A DNA stretch of 42,801 nt from an uncultured Lysobacterales bacterium (GTDB taxonomy: Bacteria > Pseudomonadota > Gammaproteobacteria > Xanthomonadales > SZUA-36). Shown in pieces: positions 17,882 through 26,618 of this stretch. A program made the position numbers and the translations under genes. The notes beneath the pieces were generated by a model. The model saw nothing but the letters and a program-made list of their open reading frames with translations. It had not been told where the DNA came from and searched no databases. The number at the start of each line of letters is the position of its first letter. Positions within the stretch are counted from its first letter, which is position 1. The stretch covers positions 30,033 to 72,833 of the forward strand of contig CAMYKC010000045.1 of the NCBI GenBank assembly GCA_947258865.1, written 5' to 3'.

Positions 17882-18454
17882 TTAAAGCAGGGGTTTTAAT
17901 TTCTGATCGATGGCTTCCCGTGCCCTGAATATCCTGGAACGGACCGTTCCAATAGGACAATCCATCGTCACAGCGATATCTTCGTAACTCATACCTTCCA
18001 TTTCGCGCAGCATAATGGCCGTTCGCAGATCGTCGGGCAGCTCCGCTATGGTGTCGTAAACCGTGCGCTTGATTTCCTCGCGCATCATTTCGTTTTCCGG
18101 CGTGCCCTGCTCTTTTAGCCTGCTTTCCAGGTCATACTGTTCCGCATCGGCAGCGTCTATATCCGATGCCGGAGGGCGGCGCTTGCGGGCAACCAGCCAG
18201 TTTTTTTTTTTTTTTTTCGCAATAAGGTACAGCCATGTGTAAAAGGCGCTGTCGCCGCGAAAACGGTCGATCGCACGGTAAGCCTTGATAAAGGCTTCCT
18301 GCGACACATCAAGGGCCTCTGTCGGGTCAGACACATAGCGGGCAACCAGGCTTACGATCCTGTGCTGATACTTGTTTATGAGCAGGTCGAAGGCTTTCTT
18401 ATCGCCCTTCTGAACCCGCTCAACCAGCAATTGATCGACCTGTGCCTCGCTCAT
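17882..18454 (-). CDS. rpoE: Sigma factor RpoE/AlgU, with a five-lysine tract in region 2
   Basis: An extracytoplasmic sigma factor of 190 residues from ATG 18454, which has GGAG nine bases upstream and matches the family N terminus (MSEAQVDQLLVERVQKGDKKAFDLL). An in-frame ATG at 18562 would add 36 residues and cannot be excluded. Region 2 shows DVSQEAFIKAYRAIDRFRGDSAFYTWLY and region 4 GMSYEDIAVTMDCPIGTVRSRIFRARE. Homologues read LIAxNTAKNWLVA in region 2; here that stretch is IAKKKKKNWLVA, encoded by 17 consecutive A (17 T on the plus strand, 18201-18217). The length is unchanged but four conserved residues are replaced. RpoE drives envelope-stress genes and is held by RseA. A candidate self-recognised promoter lies upstream. 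Confidence 0.93.
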   Translation of the reverse strand: MSEAQVDQLLVERVQKGDKKAFDLLINKYQHRIVSLVARYVSDPTEALDVSQEAFIKAYRAIDRFRGDSAFYTWLYLIAKKKKKNWLVARKRRPPASDIDAADAEQYDLESRLKEQGTPENEMMREEIKRTVYDTIAELPDDLRTAIMLREMEGMSYEDIAVTMDCPIGTVRSRIFRAREAIDQKLKPLL

Positions 18455-18615
18455 GCGCGCACGCTCCGCTTCTCCCTCATTGGTCCTTTGCACCACCTGC
18501 GGGGCATTCAATTCCACAGCCGATGTGGCCTGGACGGCCTGTAACTTCGGTAGCGCCGTCATTCGTGTCGGCTCCCTCTGTTGAGCATAACATGGTCCTT
18601 GTTGCTACTGAGCGG

Positions 18616-18643
18616 TATGACATGGGCTTATCTATGGAGTTCC
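18616..18643 (-). promoter_or_regulatory. Candidate sigma-E promoter of rpoE
   Basis: On the minus strand GGAACT (18643-18638) is followed after 17 bases by TCATA (18620-18616). This resembles the sigma-E pattern GGAACTT, about 16 bases, then TCTGA/TCAAA. Transcription would begin near 18609, ahead of either rpoE start. Autoregulation by RpoE is the rule in this family. The -35 element lies in a perfect 12-bp palindrome, GTTCCATGGAAC (18639-18650), so a copy of GGAAC also faces the divergent ALDH gene; no matching -10 is clear there. Confidence 0.4.
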
Positions 18644-18760
18644 ATGGAACATGTATTTTTTTTGATCTCGGTGGTGGGTGCAAGAAGCGGGGGGCGATGC
18701 GATAATGTGACGTTGTACTCCTGGTATATCCTTCAACCCAAAAATAGGTACAAGAACATC

Positions 18761-20278
18761 ATGGAATTTCTCAAGGAACTCGGCATCAACGAGTTTAATC
18801 CCGGCGCCTGTTTCGGAAACCGTGAATGGTCCACCACGCAGGACAAAGGCGTTATTGAATCCGTAAATCCCGCAAATGGTGAACTGATTGCAAATGTCTA
18901 CGGTGCATCACCCGATGACTACGAACGCATTATGGCGACAGCACGGAAAGTCTTCGAAGAATGGCGCATGGTTCCGGCACCGAAACGCGGCGAAGCCGTC
19001 CGGCTATGCACCGAAGCTTTGCGCAGGCATAAAGATGCTCTCGGCAGCCTGGTCGCCCTGGAAATGGGCAAGATCAAGGCTGAAGGAGACGGAGAAGTTC
19101 AGGAAATGATCGACATCGGAGATTTCGCTGTTGGCCAGTCCCGGATGCTCTATGGTTTGACCATGCACTCGGAGCGCCCGTTCCACAGGATGTATGAACA
19201 ATGGCATCCGTATGGCATCGTCGGCGTTATCTCCGCTTACAACTTCCCGGTCGCTGTTTGGGCCTGGAATGCGTTCATCGCGGCGATCTGCGGAAATGTC
19301 ACTGTCTGGAAGCCCTCTGTCAAAGTTGCACTCTGTGGTGTGGCTGTGCAGAAAATTTGCAACAAGGCGCTTGAAGAAGGCGGGTTCCCGCCTATTTTCC
19401 TGAGTTTCATGGAACCCGCACACTCGCTGGTTGAGCGCTTGGTGGATGATGAAAGAGTCAATCTCCTGTCTTTCACCGGTTCAACTGCCGTTGGCAGACG
19501 GATCAGCTCACGCGTCGCCGCCCGCCTGGGGCGCAGTATCCTGGAACTTGGCGGCAATAACGCCATCATCCTGGATGAAACCGCAGATTTGAAAATTGCG
19601 ATTCCCGGCATTGTTTTCGGCGCGGTCGGCACGGCCGGCCAACGCTGCACGACAACGCGCCGGCTGTTGGTCCAGGAATCCATCCTGGAACAGGTAACAG
19701 ACACGCTGGTCCACGCTTACGAACAGGTGCGGATTGGCGATCCTCTTGATCCGGACACGCTGATGGGCCCGCTGATCGACGAGCCCACTGTGAAAAGTTT
19801 TGAACTGGCAGTGACAAACGCCGTGGAAGAAGGCGGTAAAGTGCTCACGGGAGGAAATCGCATCGAAGGCCCGGGACATTTCGTTGAACCCACCATCATC
19901 CAGGCCGAAAACGAATGGAAAATTGTCCAGGAAGAAACTTTCGCACCCATTCTTTACGTCATACCGTTCAAAGACATCGACGACGCCGTCAGAAAGCATA
20001 ACGACGTCCCGCAGGGTCTTTCATCCTCGATCTTTACGAATGATCTTCTGAACGCTGAAAGGTTCCTGTCCGCTTCCGGTTCCGATTGCGGGATCGCCAA
20101 TGTGAACATCGGGACGTCAGGTGCTGAAATCGGTGGCGCCTTCGGAGGAGAAAAAGAGACCGGCGGAGGCCGCGAATCCGGATCCGACGCCTGGAAAGCA
20201 TACATGCGCCGCCAGACAAACACGATCAACTGGGGTAACGACCTGCCTTTGGCCCAGGGCATTAAGTTTGACCTGTAA
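18761..20278 (+). CDS. ALDH7-type aldehyde dehydrogenase (aminoadipate-semialdehyde dehydrogenase-like)
   Basis: A 505-residue NAD-dependent aldehyde dehydrogenase. The catalytic cysteine is C296 in [12 protein letters not shown] and the general base is E262 in [10 protein letters not shown]; the GFTGSTAVG-type Rossmann turn appears as [10 protein letters not shown]. The start [21 protein letters not shown] and the end [19 protein letters not shown] are typical of the antiquitin (ALDH7) family, which oxidises alpha-aminoadipate semialdehyde in lysine breakdown; betaine aldehyde and other substrates occur too. I chose ATG 18761 because homologues begin there; the open frame extends 60 codons upstream through the rpoE promoter region. 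No lysine-pathway gene is adjacent, although a glutaryl-CoA-dehydrogenase-like gene lies 4 kb away. Confidence 0.9.
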   Translation: MEFLKELGINEFNPGACFGNREWSTTQDKGVIESVNPANGELIANVYGASPDDYERIMATARKVFEEWRMVPAPKRGEAVRLCTEALRRHKDALGSLVALEMGKIKAEGDGEVQEMIDIGDFAVGQSRMLYGLTMHSERPFHRMYEQWHPYGIVGVISAYNFPVAVWAWNAFIAAICGNVTVWKPSVKVALCGVAVQKICNKALEEGGFPPIFLSFMEPAHSLVERLVDDERVNLLSFTGSTAVGRRISSRVAARLGRSILELGGNNAIILDETADLKIAIPGIVFGAVGTAGQRCTTTRRLLVQESILEQVTDTLVHAYEQVRIGDPLDPDTLMGPLIDEPTVKSFELAVTNAVEEGGKVLTGGNRIEGPGHFVEPTIIQAENEWKIVQEETFAPILYVIPFKDIDDAVRKHNDVPQGLSSSIFTNDLLNAERFLSASGSDCGIANVNIGTSGAEIGGAFGGEKETGGGRESGSDAWKAYMRRQTNTINWGNDLPLAQGIKFDL

Positions 20279-20301
20279 ATTCGACAGGACTGCGGCCCGA
20301 T

Positions 20302-21329
20302 ATGTTTTATGAATTAGCCAGGAAGGTTTTGTTTGCAACCGACCCGGAAACAGCCCATGAACTGACGCTCGAGAGCCTGCGCCTGGGACACCGCTTGGGC
20401 GCCACAAAGATGCTGTGCAAGTTCAGCAACCAGCCGCGGTTAACTGCATGGGTCTCGAATTTCCAAATCCGGTTGGCGTGGCGCCGGGACTGGATAAGAA
20501 CGGCGACTATTTCGAAGCACTCGGGGACCTGGGCTTCGGATTTGTCGAAATAGGCACCATTACGCCCCGCCCTCAGCCCGGCAATCCCAAGCCGCGGGTT
20601 TTTCGTCTCACCGGCGCCCAGGCGATGATCAATCGGCTGGGTTTCAACAACAAGGGCGTCGATCACCTGGTCCGGCGGGTAAAACGACATCGTTTCAGGG
20701 GTGTGCTGGGGATCAATATTGGTAAGAATTTCGACACGCCAATCGAGCGGGCAGCTGACGACTACCTGCTCTGCCTTGAAAAGGTTTATGCCTATGCCGA
20801 TTACGTCACGGTCAATATTTCATCCCCGAATACCGAAAACCTGCGCGATCTGCAAGGTGAAGATCAACTCAACCAGTTACTCGACAAACTCAGCCGGCGG
20901 CGTTCTGAACTGGCCGACGAGCATGACCGCCGTGTTCCGATGGCGCTCAAGGTAGCCCCCGATCTCGATCACGAGTCGATCCGGTCCATAGCTCAGGTTG
21001 TGTCTCATCACCGCATGGACGCGGTCATTGCAACCAATACGACGATTGGCCGGGCAGGCGTCGAAGGGATGAAATATGCCGACGAGGCAGGAGGGCTTTC
21101 GGGAGCACCCCTCAAGCCGATTGCAGACAAGGTCCTGGCAGACCTGCGCACCCTGCTTCCTTCCGATATCGCGCTAATCGGAGTTGGCGGTATCACGACC
21201 GGGCAGGACGCCGTGGATAAACTTGCCCTGGGTGCCGACCTTGTCCAATTTTATACCGGCATGGTCTATCGGGGGCCGGAACTGGTTACCGAGTGCCTGC
21301 AAGCCATCGCAAATCACGGCGCCGCATGA
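20302..21329 (+). pseudogene. pyrD: Dihydroorotate dehydrogenase (class 2) PyrD, single-base frameshift
   Basis: PyrD oxidises dihydroorotate to orotate at the inner membrane, passing electrons through FMN to quinone. The first 44 or so codons (MFYELARKVLFATDPETAHELTLESLRLG..., the membrane-associating N terminus) are in one frame. The FMN domain (AAVNCMGLEFPNPVGVAPGLDKNG, NINIGKN-type loop, catalytic serine in NISSPNTENLR, IGVGGI) is in another. The frames part around 20428-20438, where one added base restores a 342-residue protein, near the E. coli length of 336. A GTG at 20415 could start the second frame but would omit the N-terminal helix. No other decay is visible, so a one-base sequence error is the simplest reading. 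It overlaps murB by ATGA. Confidence 0.88.
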
Positions 21330-22342
21330 AAGTTATCGAAAGGCCTTCCCTGGCCGCTTTGAACACATTTGGCATAAGTGCTTCGGCCGGCCTCCTGATG
21401 GAGATTGAAACCGAGGAAGATGTTCTCTCTCTGCCTTCATTCCGTCCGGATCGGGACTTCATACTTGGTGGTGGCAGCAACATTCTTTTCCTCAGCGATG
21501 TACCCGGAGTGGTTTACCTGAATCGGATCGGGGGGATGGAGATACTCGATGAAACACCTGAATATGTTCTGGCAGAAGCAGGTGCGGGTGAGAATTGGCA
21601 CCGGCTTGTTCGCTGGACCCTGAAACGGGGTCTGAGCGGCCTTGAAAACCTCTCTTTGATCCCGGGACTGACGGGCGCTGCGCCGATACAAAATATAGGG
21701 GCATATGGCGTCGAGTTGTCGTCCGTCCTGCAGAGTGTAACGGCGTGGGACTGGGAACAGGCCGCATGGATCACCTTCAGCGAGAAAGAGTGTCATTTTG
21801 CTTACCGCGACAGCCGATTCAAGTCGGCGGAACCCGATCGATACCTGATCACATCCATACGCCTGCGACTTGCGCGCATCTTCAGTCCGAAACTCGCCTA
21901 CCAAGGCTTAATCGAAGAACTTTCAAATCACAACATCACCGAGCCGACCGCCACCGACGTCAGCGAAGCGGTCATCCGCTTGCGGCGGAGAAAACTGCCT
22001 GACACCGCAAAAATCGGAAATGCCGGCAGTTTTTTCAAAAATCCTGTGATTGACCGTGATGAGGCCGATCCATTGCTACTGAGTCACCCCGATCTTCCCG
22101 CATGGCCTGATCAAGGTGACCGCATTAAGCTCTCGGCGGCCTGGATGATCGAACACTGTGGGCTGAAAGGCATGCGGGATGGCGACGCCGGTGTTTCCGA
22201 CAAGCACGCACTGGTTCTCGTCAATCATGGATCTGCACGGGGCAGCGATATAGCAGCCCTGGCTCACAAGGTTCACACCACGGTATTTGAGGAATTCGGA
22301 ATCGAGCTGGAACCGGAACCCAGGCTGGTTGATTATCGTTGA
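21326..22342 (+). CDS. murB: UDP-N-acetylenolpyruvoylglucosamine reductase MurB
   Basis: A 338-residue FAD enzyme that reduces UDP-GlcNAc-enolpyruvate to UDP-MurNAc with NADPH, the second committed step of peptidoglycan synthesis. The FAD domain has ILGGGSNILFLSDVPGVV and LSLIPGLTGAAPIQNIGAYG; the catalytic serine is S235 in GNAGSFFKNP, and the acidic partner is in the C-terminal LEPEPRLV. The long form with a YR-containing loop (FAYRDSRFK) makes it a type-I MurB. The ATG at 21326 overlaps the pyrD stop as ATGA; an earlier in-frame start inside pyrD was rejected. Confidence 0.96.
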   Translation: MKVIERPSLAALNTFGISASAGLLMEIETEEDVLSLPSFRPDRDFILGGGSNILFLSDVPGVVYLNRIGGMEILDETPEYVLAEAGAGENWHRLVRWTLKRGLSGLENLSLIPGLTGAAPIQNIGAYGVELSSVLQSVTAWDWEQAAWITFSEKECHFAYRDSRFKSAEPDRYLITSIRLRLARIFSPKLAYQGLIEELSNHNITEPTATDVSEAVIRLRRRKLPDTAKIGNAGSFFKNPVIDRDEADPLLLSHPDLPAWPDQGDRIKLSAAWMIEHCGLKGMRDGDAGVSDKHALVLVNHGSARGSDIAALAHKVHTTVFEEFGIELEPEPRLVDYR

Positions 22343-22365
22343 AGAATCGCGCAAAGGAATATTGA

Positions 22366-24066
22366 ATGAAATCGTTCTATACCATTACGCTGTCCATTTG
22401 CATCGCCGCTCTGCCCGGCTGCCAACGCAGCGAAGAGCCGGATGAACCTGAAGCAGAAATCACAGTCCCGGCCATCAGTCTTGAACACGTAAATCCTGTC
22501 ACGGACATCAGCCGAATGATGTCCAACATAACCGAGTTGTCTTCCGACGCGTTCGGTGGCCGCGAGCCGATGTCCGAGGGGGAACGCCTTTCCCTCGAAT
22601 TCATCGAGAGTCGTTTCCGGGACATGGGACTCGAACCCCTGTTTGGCGACAGCTATCTTCAACCCGTCGAACTGATCTCGATCGAAGCAGACCCCGCGAC
22701 GGTACGGATGACTTTTCACATGAACGGGCAGGATCGCTTCGTCAGGTACGAAGATGAAATGGTGGCCGGGACCGTGCGCGTGGTGCCGGAGTCACGAGTC
22801 GAATCGAGCGATATCGTTTTCGTCGGCTATGGCATCGTGGCGCCCGAATACGGCTGGAATGACTATGCCGATGTCGACGTGGAAGGAAAAACCGTACTCA
22901 TCCTGGTCAATGACCCGGGATTCGCCACCCAGGACCCGGCGCTCTTCAAGGGCAACGCCATGACCTACTACGGCCGCTGGACCTATAAATACGAGGAAGC
23001 CGCAAGACAGGGAGCAGCCGCGGCCCTGATCATCCACGACACCGAGCCCGCTGCGTATGGCTGGGAAGTCGTCCGCAATAGCTGGACAGGCCCTCAGTTT
23101 CACCTGCACCATGACGACGACAACATGAACCGTGCGTCCATCGAATCCTGGGTGCAAAAAAACATCGCCGAGGAGCTGATCGAGGCTGCCGGTCTGGAGC
23201 TTGCCAAGCTGGAAAAACAGGCCCTGTCTCCCGAGTTCAAGGCCATCGAATTGGGCAGTACCATGGACGCCAGCGTGCAGAACCAGGTGTTCAGGAGCCA
23301 ATCCTACAACGTTGGCGCCTTGTTGCCAGGCAGTCAGCGTCCCGATGAGGTCTTCATCTATACCGCTCACTGGGATCACATCGGCATAGACAACACAGTG
23401 GCGGAGGATGAAGACGGAATTTATAACGGCGCCGTCGACAACGCCTCCGGTATCGCGGCCCTGCTGGAGCTGGCTTACTCTTTCTCCGCCCTGCCGCGCG
23501 CACCGGGTCGAAGCGTTGCATTCCTCGCGGTCACGGCTGAGGAGTCCGGCCTGTTGGGATCAGCGAATTATGCGAATGACCCGGCGTTTCCGATGAACGC
23601 CACCGTCGGCGGCATCAATATGGATTCCATGCATGTCTACGGCCCAACCAATGATGTGGTCGTTGTGGGTTATGGCAGTTCTGAATTGGAAGACATCCTC
23701 GAGGACAAAGCAGCAAGTCAGGGAAGAATCGTCAAGCCGGAAGAACACCCCGAGCGTGGCGGCTACTACCGGTCGGATCACTTCAATTTTGCCAAGAAAG
23801 GCGTGCCCATGCTGTACGCAGAGGCAGGTTCAGATCATGCCGAATTGGGGCCCGAGTACATCAAGGCCAAAAGTGCGGAATACCTGAAGTACCGATATCA
23901 CACGGCGCTCGATGAGATCGACGGGGATTGGGACCTGCGCGGACTCGCCCAGGATATCGAGCTTTATTTCCACATCGGTATCGAAGTTGCCGACAGCGAC
24001 GACTGGCCCGAGTGGTACGAAGGCAACGAATTCCGGTCCATCAGGGAATACTCGCTGAAGAATTAA
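22366..24066 (+). CDS. Secreted lipoprotein M28-family zinc peptidase with PA domain
   Basis: A 566-residue protein with a lipoprotein-type signal (MKSFYTITLSICIAALPGC, lipid-modified C19). A protease-associated domain is inserted (about 130-270; IVFVGYGIVAPEYGWNDYADVDVEGKTVLI is characteristic). The M28 catalytic domain follows, with metal ligands and catalytic residues H in YTAHWDHIG, D in GAVDNASG, EE in TAEESGLLG, D in NMDSMHV and H in YRYHTALDE. Such enzymes are aminopeptidases or dipeptidases in the periplasm or on the outer membrane. AAAGGA precedes the ATG by eight bases. Substrate specificity cannot be read. It follows murB by 23 bases but is probably functionally separate. Confidence 0.92.
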   Translation: MKSFYTITLSICIAALPGCQRSEEPDEPEAEITVPAISLEHVNPVTDISRMMSNITELSSDAFGGREPMSEGERLSLEFIESRFRDMGLEPLFGDSYLQPVELISIEADPATVRMTFHMNGQDRFVRYEDEMVAGTVRVVPESRVESSDIVFVGYGIVAPEYGWNDYADVDVEGKTVLILVNDPGFATQDPALFKGNAMTYYGRWTYKYEEAARQGAAAALIIHDTEPAAYGWEVVRNSWTGPQFHLHHDDDNMNRASIESWVQKNIAEELIEAAGLELAKLEKQALSPEFKAIELGSTMDASVQNQVFRSQSYNVGALLPGSQRPDEVFIYTAHWDHIGIDNTVAEDEDGIYNGAVDNASGIAALLELAYSFSALPRAPGRSVAFLAVTAEESGLLGSANYANDPAFPMNATVGGINMDSMHVYGPTNDVVVVGYGSSELEDILEDKAASQGRIVKPEEHPERGGYYRSDHFNFAKKGVPMLYAEAGSDHAELGPEYIKAKSAEYLKYRYHTALDEIDGDWDLRGLAQDIELYFHIGIEVADSDDWPEWYEGNEFRSIREYSLKN

Positions 24067-24275
24067 GGAGTCTCGCTTCCCTGCTCCCGCCAACGGCGGA
24101 AGGCGGCTGCGCTCAACGGCATGCGATAGTCGCTCGACCCTTCTGGTACCGCTCACGCGCGACGGCAACCGGTCAGCGCTTCTTTGCCTTAGGCAAAACC
24201 GCACCTCCCTTTTTGCCTGCGCTTCGCTCGACTTACCCAACCAGGGTCGGCGGGTCGCCTTTGGCTCCGACGGGT
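24067..24275. other. Spacer between convergent M28 and GcdH-like genes
   Basis: About 209 bases without a credible gene. It holds a tight hairpin TTTGCC-TTA-GGCAAA (24183-24197) and a weaker GTCGG...CCGAC pair (24246-24271). Neither is followed directly by a convincing T-tract, although five T lie 13 bases after the first on the plus strand. They may act as a bidirectional termination region; this is a guess. Confidence 0.35.
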
Positions 24276-25463
24276 TCAGAATGCGTTGATGCCGGTCAAT
24301 TCGCGGCCCACCACCAGTTGGTGAACGGTTTCCGTTCCCTCATAGGTAATGGTTTCCGTTCCCTCATAGGTAATGACGCTCTCGAGGTTCAGCATGTGCC
24401 TTATCGCCTGGTATTCGGTCGTGATGCCGCTGCCACCCAGAATGTCCCGGCAATCCCTGGCTATGTCCAGTGCCATTCGGACATTGTTCCACTTTGCGAT
24501 ACTGACCTGGGTTGGCTGCATTTTTCCGGCATCTTTTAATCGGCCCAGTTGTAAGGAAAACAACTGCGCGGCGGTAATTTTTCGAGCCATGTCCGCCAGT
24601 CTGATCTGGATCGCCTGGTTGGCAGCCAATGGTCTTCCGAACAATATGCGGTCGGCGGTGTAGTTGACGACCTCCTCCAGGCAGGCGATGGCCGACCCGA
24701 TGGGGCCCCAGGTAATTCCATAACGTGCCTGGGTCAGGCAACCCAGCGGCCCCTTTAGCCCTGTGACATTCGGTAAGCGATTGGTTTCAGGAACCCTCAC
24801 GTTGTCGAAATACAGCTCTGAGGTAACTGAAGCCCTCAATGACATTTTGGATTTGATGGTCCGCGCTTCGAAACCTTCCATGCCCTTCTCGAGAAGAAAT
24901 CCCATGATGCCCTCTTCTGATCTCGCCCAGACAATCGCGACATCGGCAATGCTGCCGTTGGTGATCCACATCTTGGAACCATTGATAATCCAGTCATTGC
25001 CTTCCCGGCGGGCATGGGTCTTCATGTTGGCAGGATCAGAACCGCCATGCGACTCCGTCAGCCCAAAACATCCGATGATTTCGCCGGCCGCCATTCCAGG
25101 CAGCCAACGCTGTTTTTGATCTTCGGAACCATAAGCGTGGATCGGATACATGCACAGGCTGGATTGAACCGACACAAAACTTCGCAGCCCCGAATCGCAG
25201 CGCTCCAGTTCCTGGCAAATCAACCCGTAAGATACCGCGTTGAGACCGGCACAGCCGTAACCCTCCAGGCTCGATCCCAGCAGTCCCATTTCAGCAATCT
25301 CGGGAATCAATTCCGATGGAAATTTTGCGTCGTCAAAGTAACCCGCAATGACTGGCATAGCCCGTTCATCAACGAAACGGGCGACACTGTCTTTGATCAT
25401 CAATTCTTCCTCGGTGAGCAAAGACTGGATATCGTACAGATCAAAGGGATTCAGCTTGGCCAT
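24276..25463 (-). CDS. gcdH: Glutaryl-CoA dehydrogenase-like acyl-CoA dehydrogenase with duplicated YEGT motif
   Basis: A 395-residue FAD flavoenzyme of the acyl-CoA dehydrogenase family. It is closest in pattern to GcdH, which oxidises and decarboxylates glutaryl-CoA to crotonyl-CoA in lysine and tryptophan breakdown. Typical blocks are CFGLTESHGGSDPANM, GSKMWITNGSIADV, MSLRASVTSELYFDNVRVP, GLKGPLGCLTQARYGITWG, GRPLAANQ and DILGGSGIT. The catalytic-base motif near the C terminus, single in homologues (LESVxTYEGTxxxH), occurs twice as ITYEGTET-ITYEGTET because of a perfect 24-bp tandem repeat. An extra eight residues here would probably disturb the active site. I used ATG 25463, with GGAG seven bases upstream. 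Substrate is inferred from motif likeness. Confidence 0.83.
   Translation of the reverse strand: MAKLNPFDLYDIQSLLTEEELMIKDSVARFVDERAMPVIAGYFDDAKFPSELIPEIAEMGLLGSSLEGYGCAGLNAVSYGLICQELERCDSGLRSFVSVQSSLCMYPIHAYGSEDQKQRWLPGMAAGEIIGCFGLTESHGGSDPANMKTHARREGNDWIINGSKMWITNGSIADVAIVWARSEEGIMGFLLEKGMEGFEARTIKSKMSLRASVTSELYFDNVRVPETNRLPNVTGLKGPLGCLTQARYGITWGPIGSAIACLEEVVNYTADRILFGRPLAANQAIQIRLADMARKITAAQLFSLQLGRLKDAGKMQPTQVSIAKWNNVRMALDIARDCRDILGGSGITTEYQAIRHMLNLESVITYEGTETITYEGTETVHQLVVGRELTGINAF
24327..24374. repeat. Perfect 24-bp tandem duplication in the GcdH-like gene
   Basis: Two identical adjacent 24-base units, 24327-24350 and 24351-24374, each beginning GGTTTCCGTT on the plus strand. Each encodes ITYEGTET in frame on the minus strand. 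Homologues carry one copy, so this is a recent slippage duplication or an assembly artefact. Confidence 0.95.
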
Positions 25464-25531
25464 CTGGCACTCCAAATAGAGAGTTTGAACGCCCGGCTGA
25501 CGTCCTGGAAAACTGCGCCGTTCTTATGCCA

Positions 25532-26542
25532 CTATTTTAGCAAAGAGTTTCCCTGCCCCGCTCTTCCTTCTTTGATATCGGTGGCCTCTTCTTCCGACTG
25601 CTCTTCATTTTCCCGCGACATTTCGTTGACGATGCCGTTGGGTACGTGGGCGGTGGCCACATGGGCTTTGGCCGAATCGACATGGGTCTGTTGGTCGTCG
25701 AAAAAAATATCCGCACCGAAAGCCTTGAGGAACTCGCCTTTTGACCGGCCACCGAGGAAAAGCGCCTCGTCGATACGAATCCCCCACTCCCTCAAGGTCA
25801 GGACCACACGTTTGTGCGCCGGTGCGGAGCGAGCCGTCACCAGGGCCGTCCTGATCGGGTTGTCTTCAATCGGAAACGCAGACTGGATTCTGTGCAGCGC
25901 TTCAAGAACATGCTTGAATGGTCCACCTGACAGGGGCTGGTTGGCAGCTTCCCGCTCCGAATCCGCAAAGACTTCCAGGCCCTGTTCCTGGTAAATCCGC
26001 TCGGCCTCGTCACTGAATATGACCGCGTCGCCGTCAAAGGCAATCCTCAACTGCCCGCTGTCACGGCTGGTGGCGCTGCCGGGAAGAATGGTTGCAGCCG
26101 CATATCCCTTCTCCAGCGCACTGCGTACATCATTTGCATTGGTCGACAGCAGCAGGTCGGCGCCATAAGCCTCCATGTATTTATAGGGGCTCTCACCATT
26201 GGTGAAAGCGGCGCGCTCGATGTTCAGGCCAAAATGCTCGATGGTATTGAAAATCCTGAGGCCGGTGTCGGCGCTGTTGCGGGATAACAGGATGACTTCG
26301 ACCCGGGGATGGTCAGCGCGGCCTTCATTAAGAGCCAGGAGCTTCTTTACCAGTGGAAATGCGACCCCGGGTTTCAGATTGATATCTTCCCTTACGATCT
26401 GGTATTCGGAGAAAGCTTCAAGCCCTTTCGATTCGAAAACCTCGTGACTGTCCCGCAAATCGAAAAGTGCCCGTGATGAGATCCCAATAACGAGCTTCTC
26501 TTCATCTGCAACGTTCTGATGTGACTGCAAGGATTTGATCAT
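25532..26542 (-). CDS. Cytosolic 5'-nucleotidase I-like protein
   Basis: A 336-residue protein matching the bacterial relatives of animal cytosolic 5'-nucleotidase I, which hydrolyse nucleoside monophosphates to nucleosides. The HAD-like nucleophile motif is IAFDGDAVIFSDEAE. Other family blocks are IGISSRALFDLRDSHEVFE near the start, VEVILLSRNSADTGLRIFNTIEHFGLNIERAAFTNG, LLLSTNANDVRSAL, and ALVTARSAPAHKRVVLTLREWG followed by FLGGRSKGEFLKAFGADIFFDDQ. The C-terminal 30 residues are acidic and low in complexity. I used ATG 26542; TTG 26602 would add 20 residues with no family match. The substrate is not defined by sequence. Confidence 0.85.
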   Translation of the reverse strand: MIKSLQSHQNVADEEKLVIGISSRALFDLRDSHEVFESKGLEAFSEYQIVREDINLKPGVAFPLVKKLLALNEGRADHPRVEVILLSRNSADTGLRIFNTIEHFGLNIERAAFTNGESPYKYMEAYGADLLLSTNANDVRSALEKGYAAATILPGSATSRDSGQLRIAFDGDAVIFSDEAERIYQEQGLEVFADSEREAANQPLSGGPFKHVLEALHRIQSAFPIEDNPIRTALVTARSAPAHKRVVLTLREWGIRIDEALFLGGRSKGEFLKAFGADIFFDDQQTHVDSAKAHVATAHVPNGIVNEMSRENEEQSEEEATDIKEGRAGQGNSLLK

Positions 26543-26618
26543 GTTCCTATATTGCGTCCCTGGCGTCTCATAACCTGAGAATGGTGGTCCGAGCTGTGCC
26601 AAAGTTATGTTGAGTCTC

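Noticed and set aside
20415-21329. GTG 20415 as the true start of a shorter PyrD
   Set aside because: The 38 preceding codons in the neighbouring frame match the PyrD N terminus, so a frameshift is the better explanation.
24327-24374. CRISPR or mobile-element repeat
   Set aside because: Two adjacent identical units without spacers, inside a coding frame, are a simple tandem duplication.
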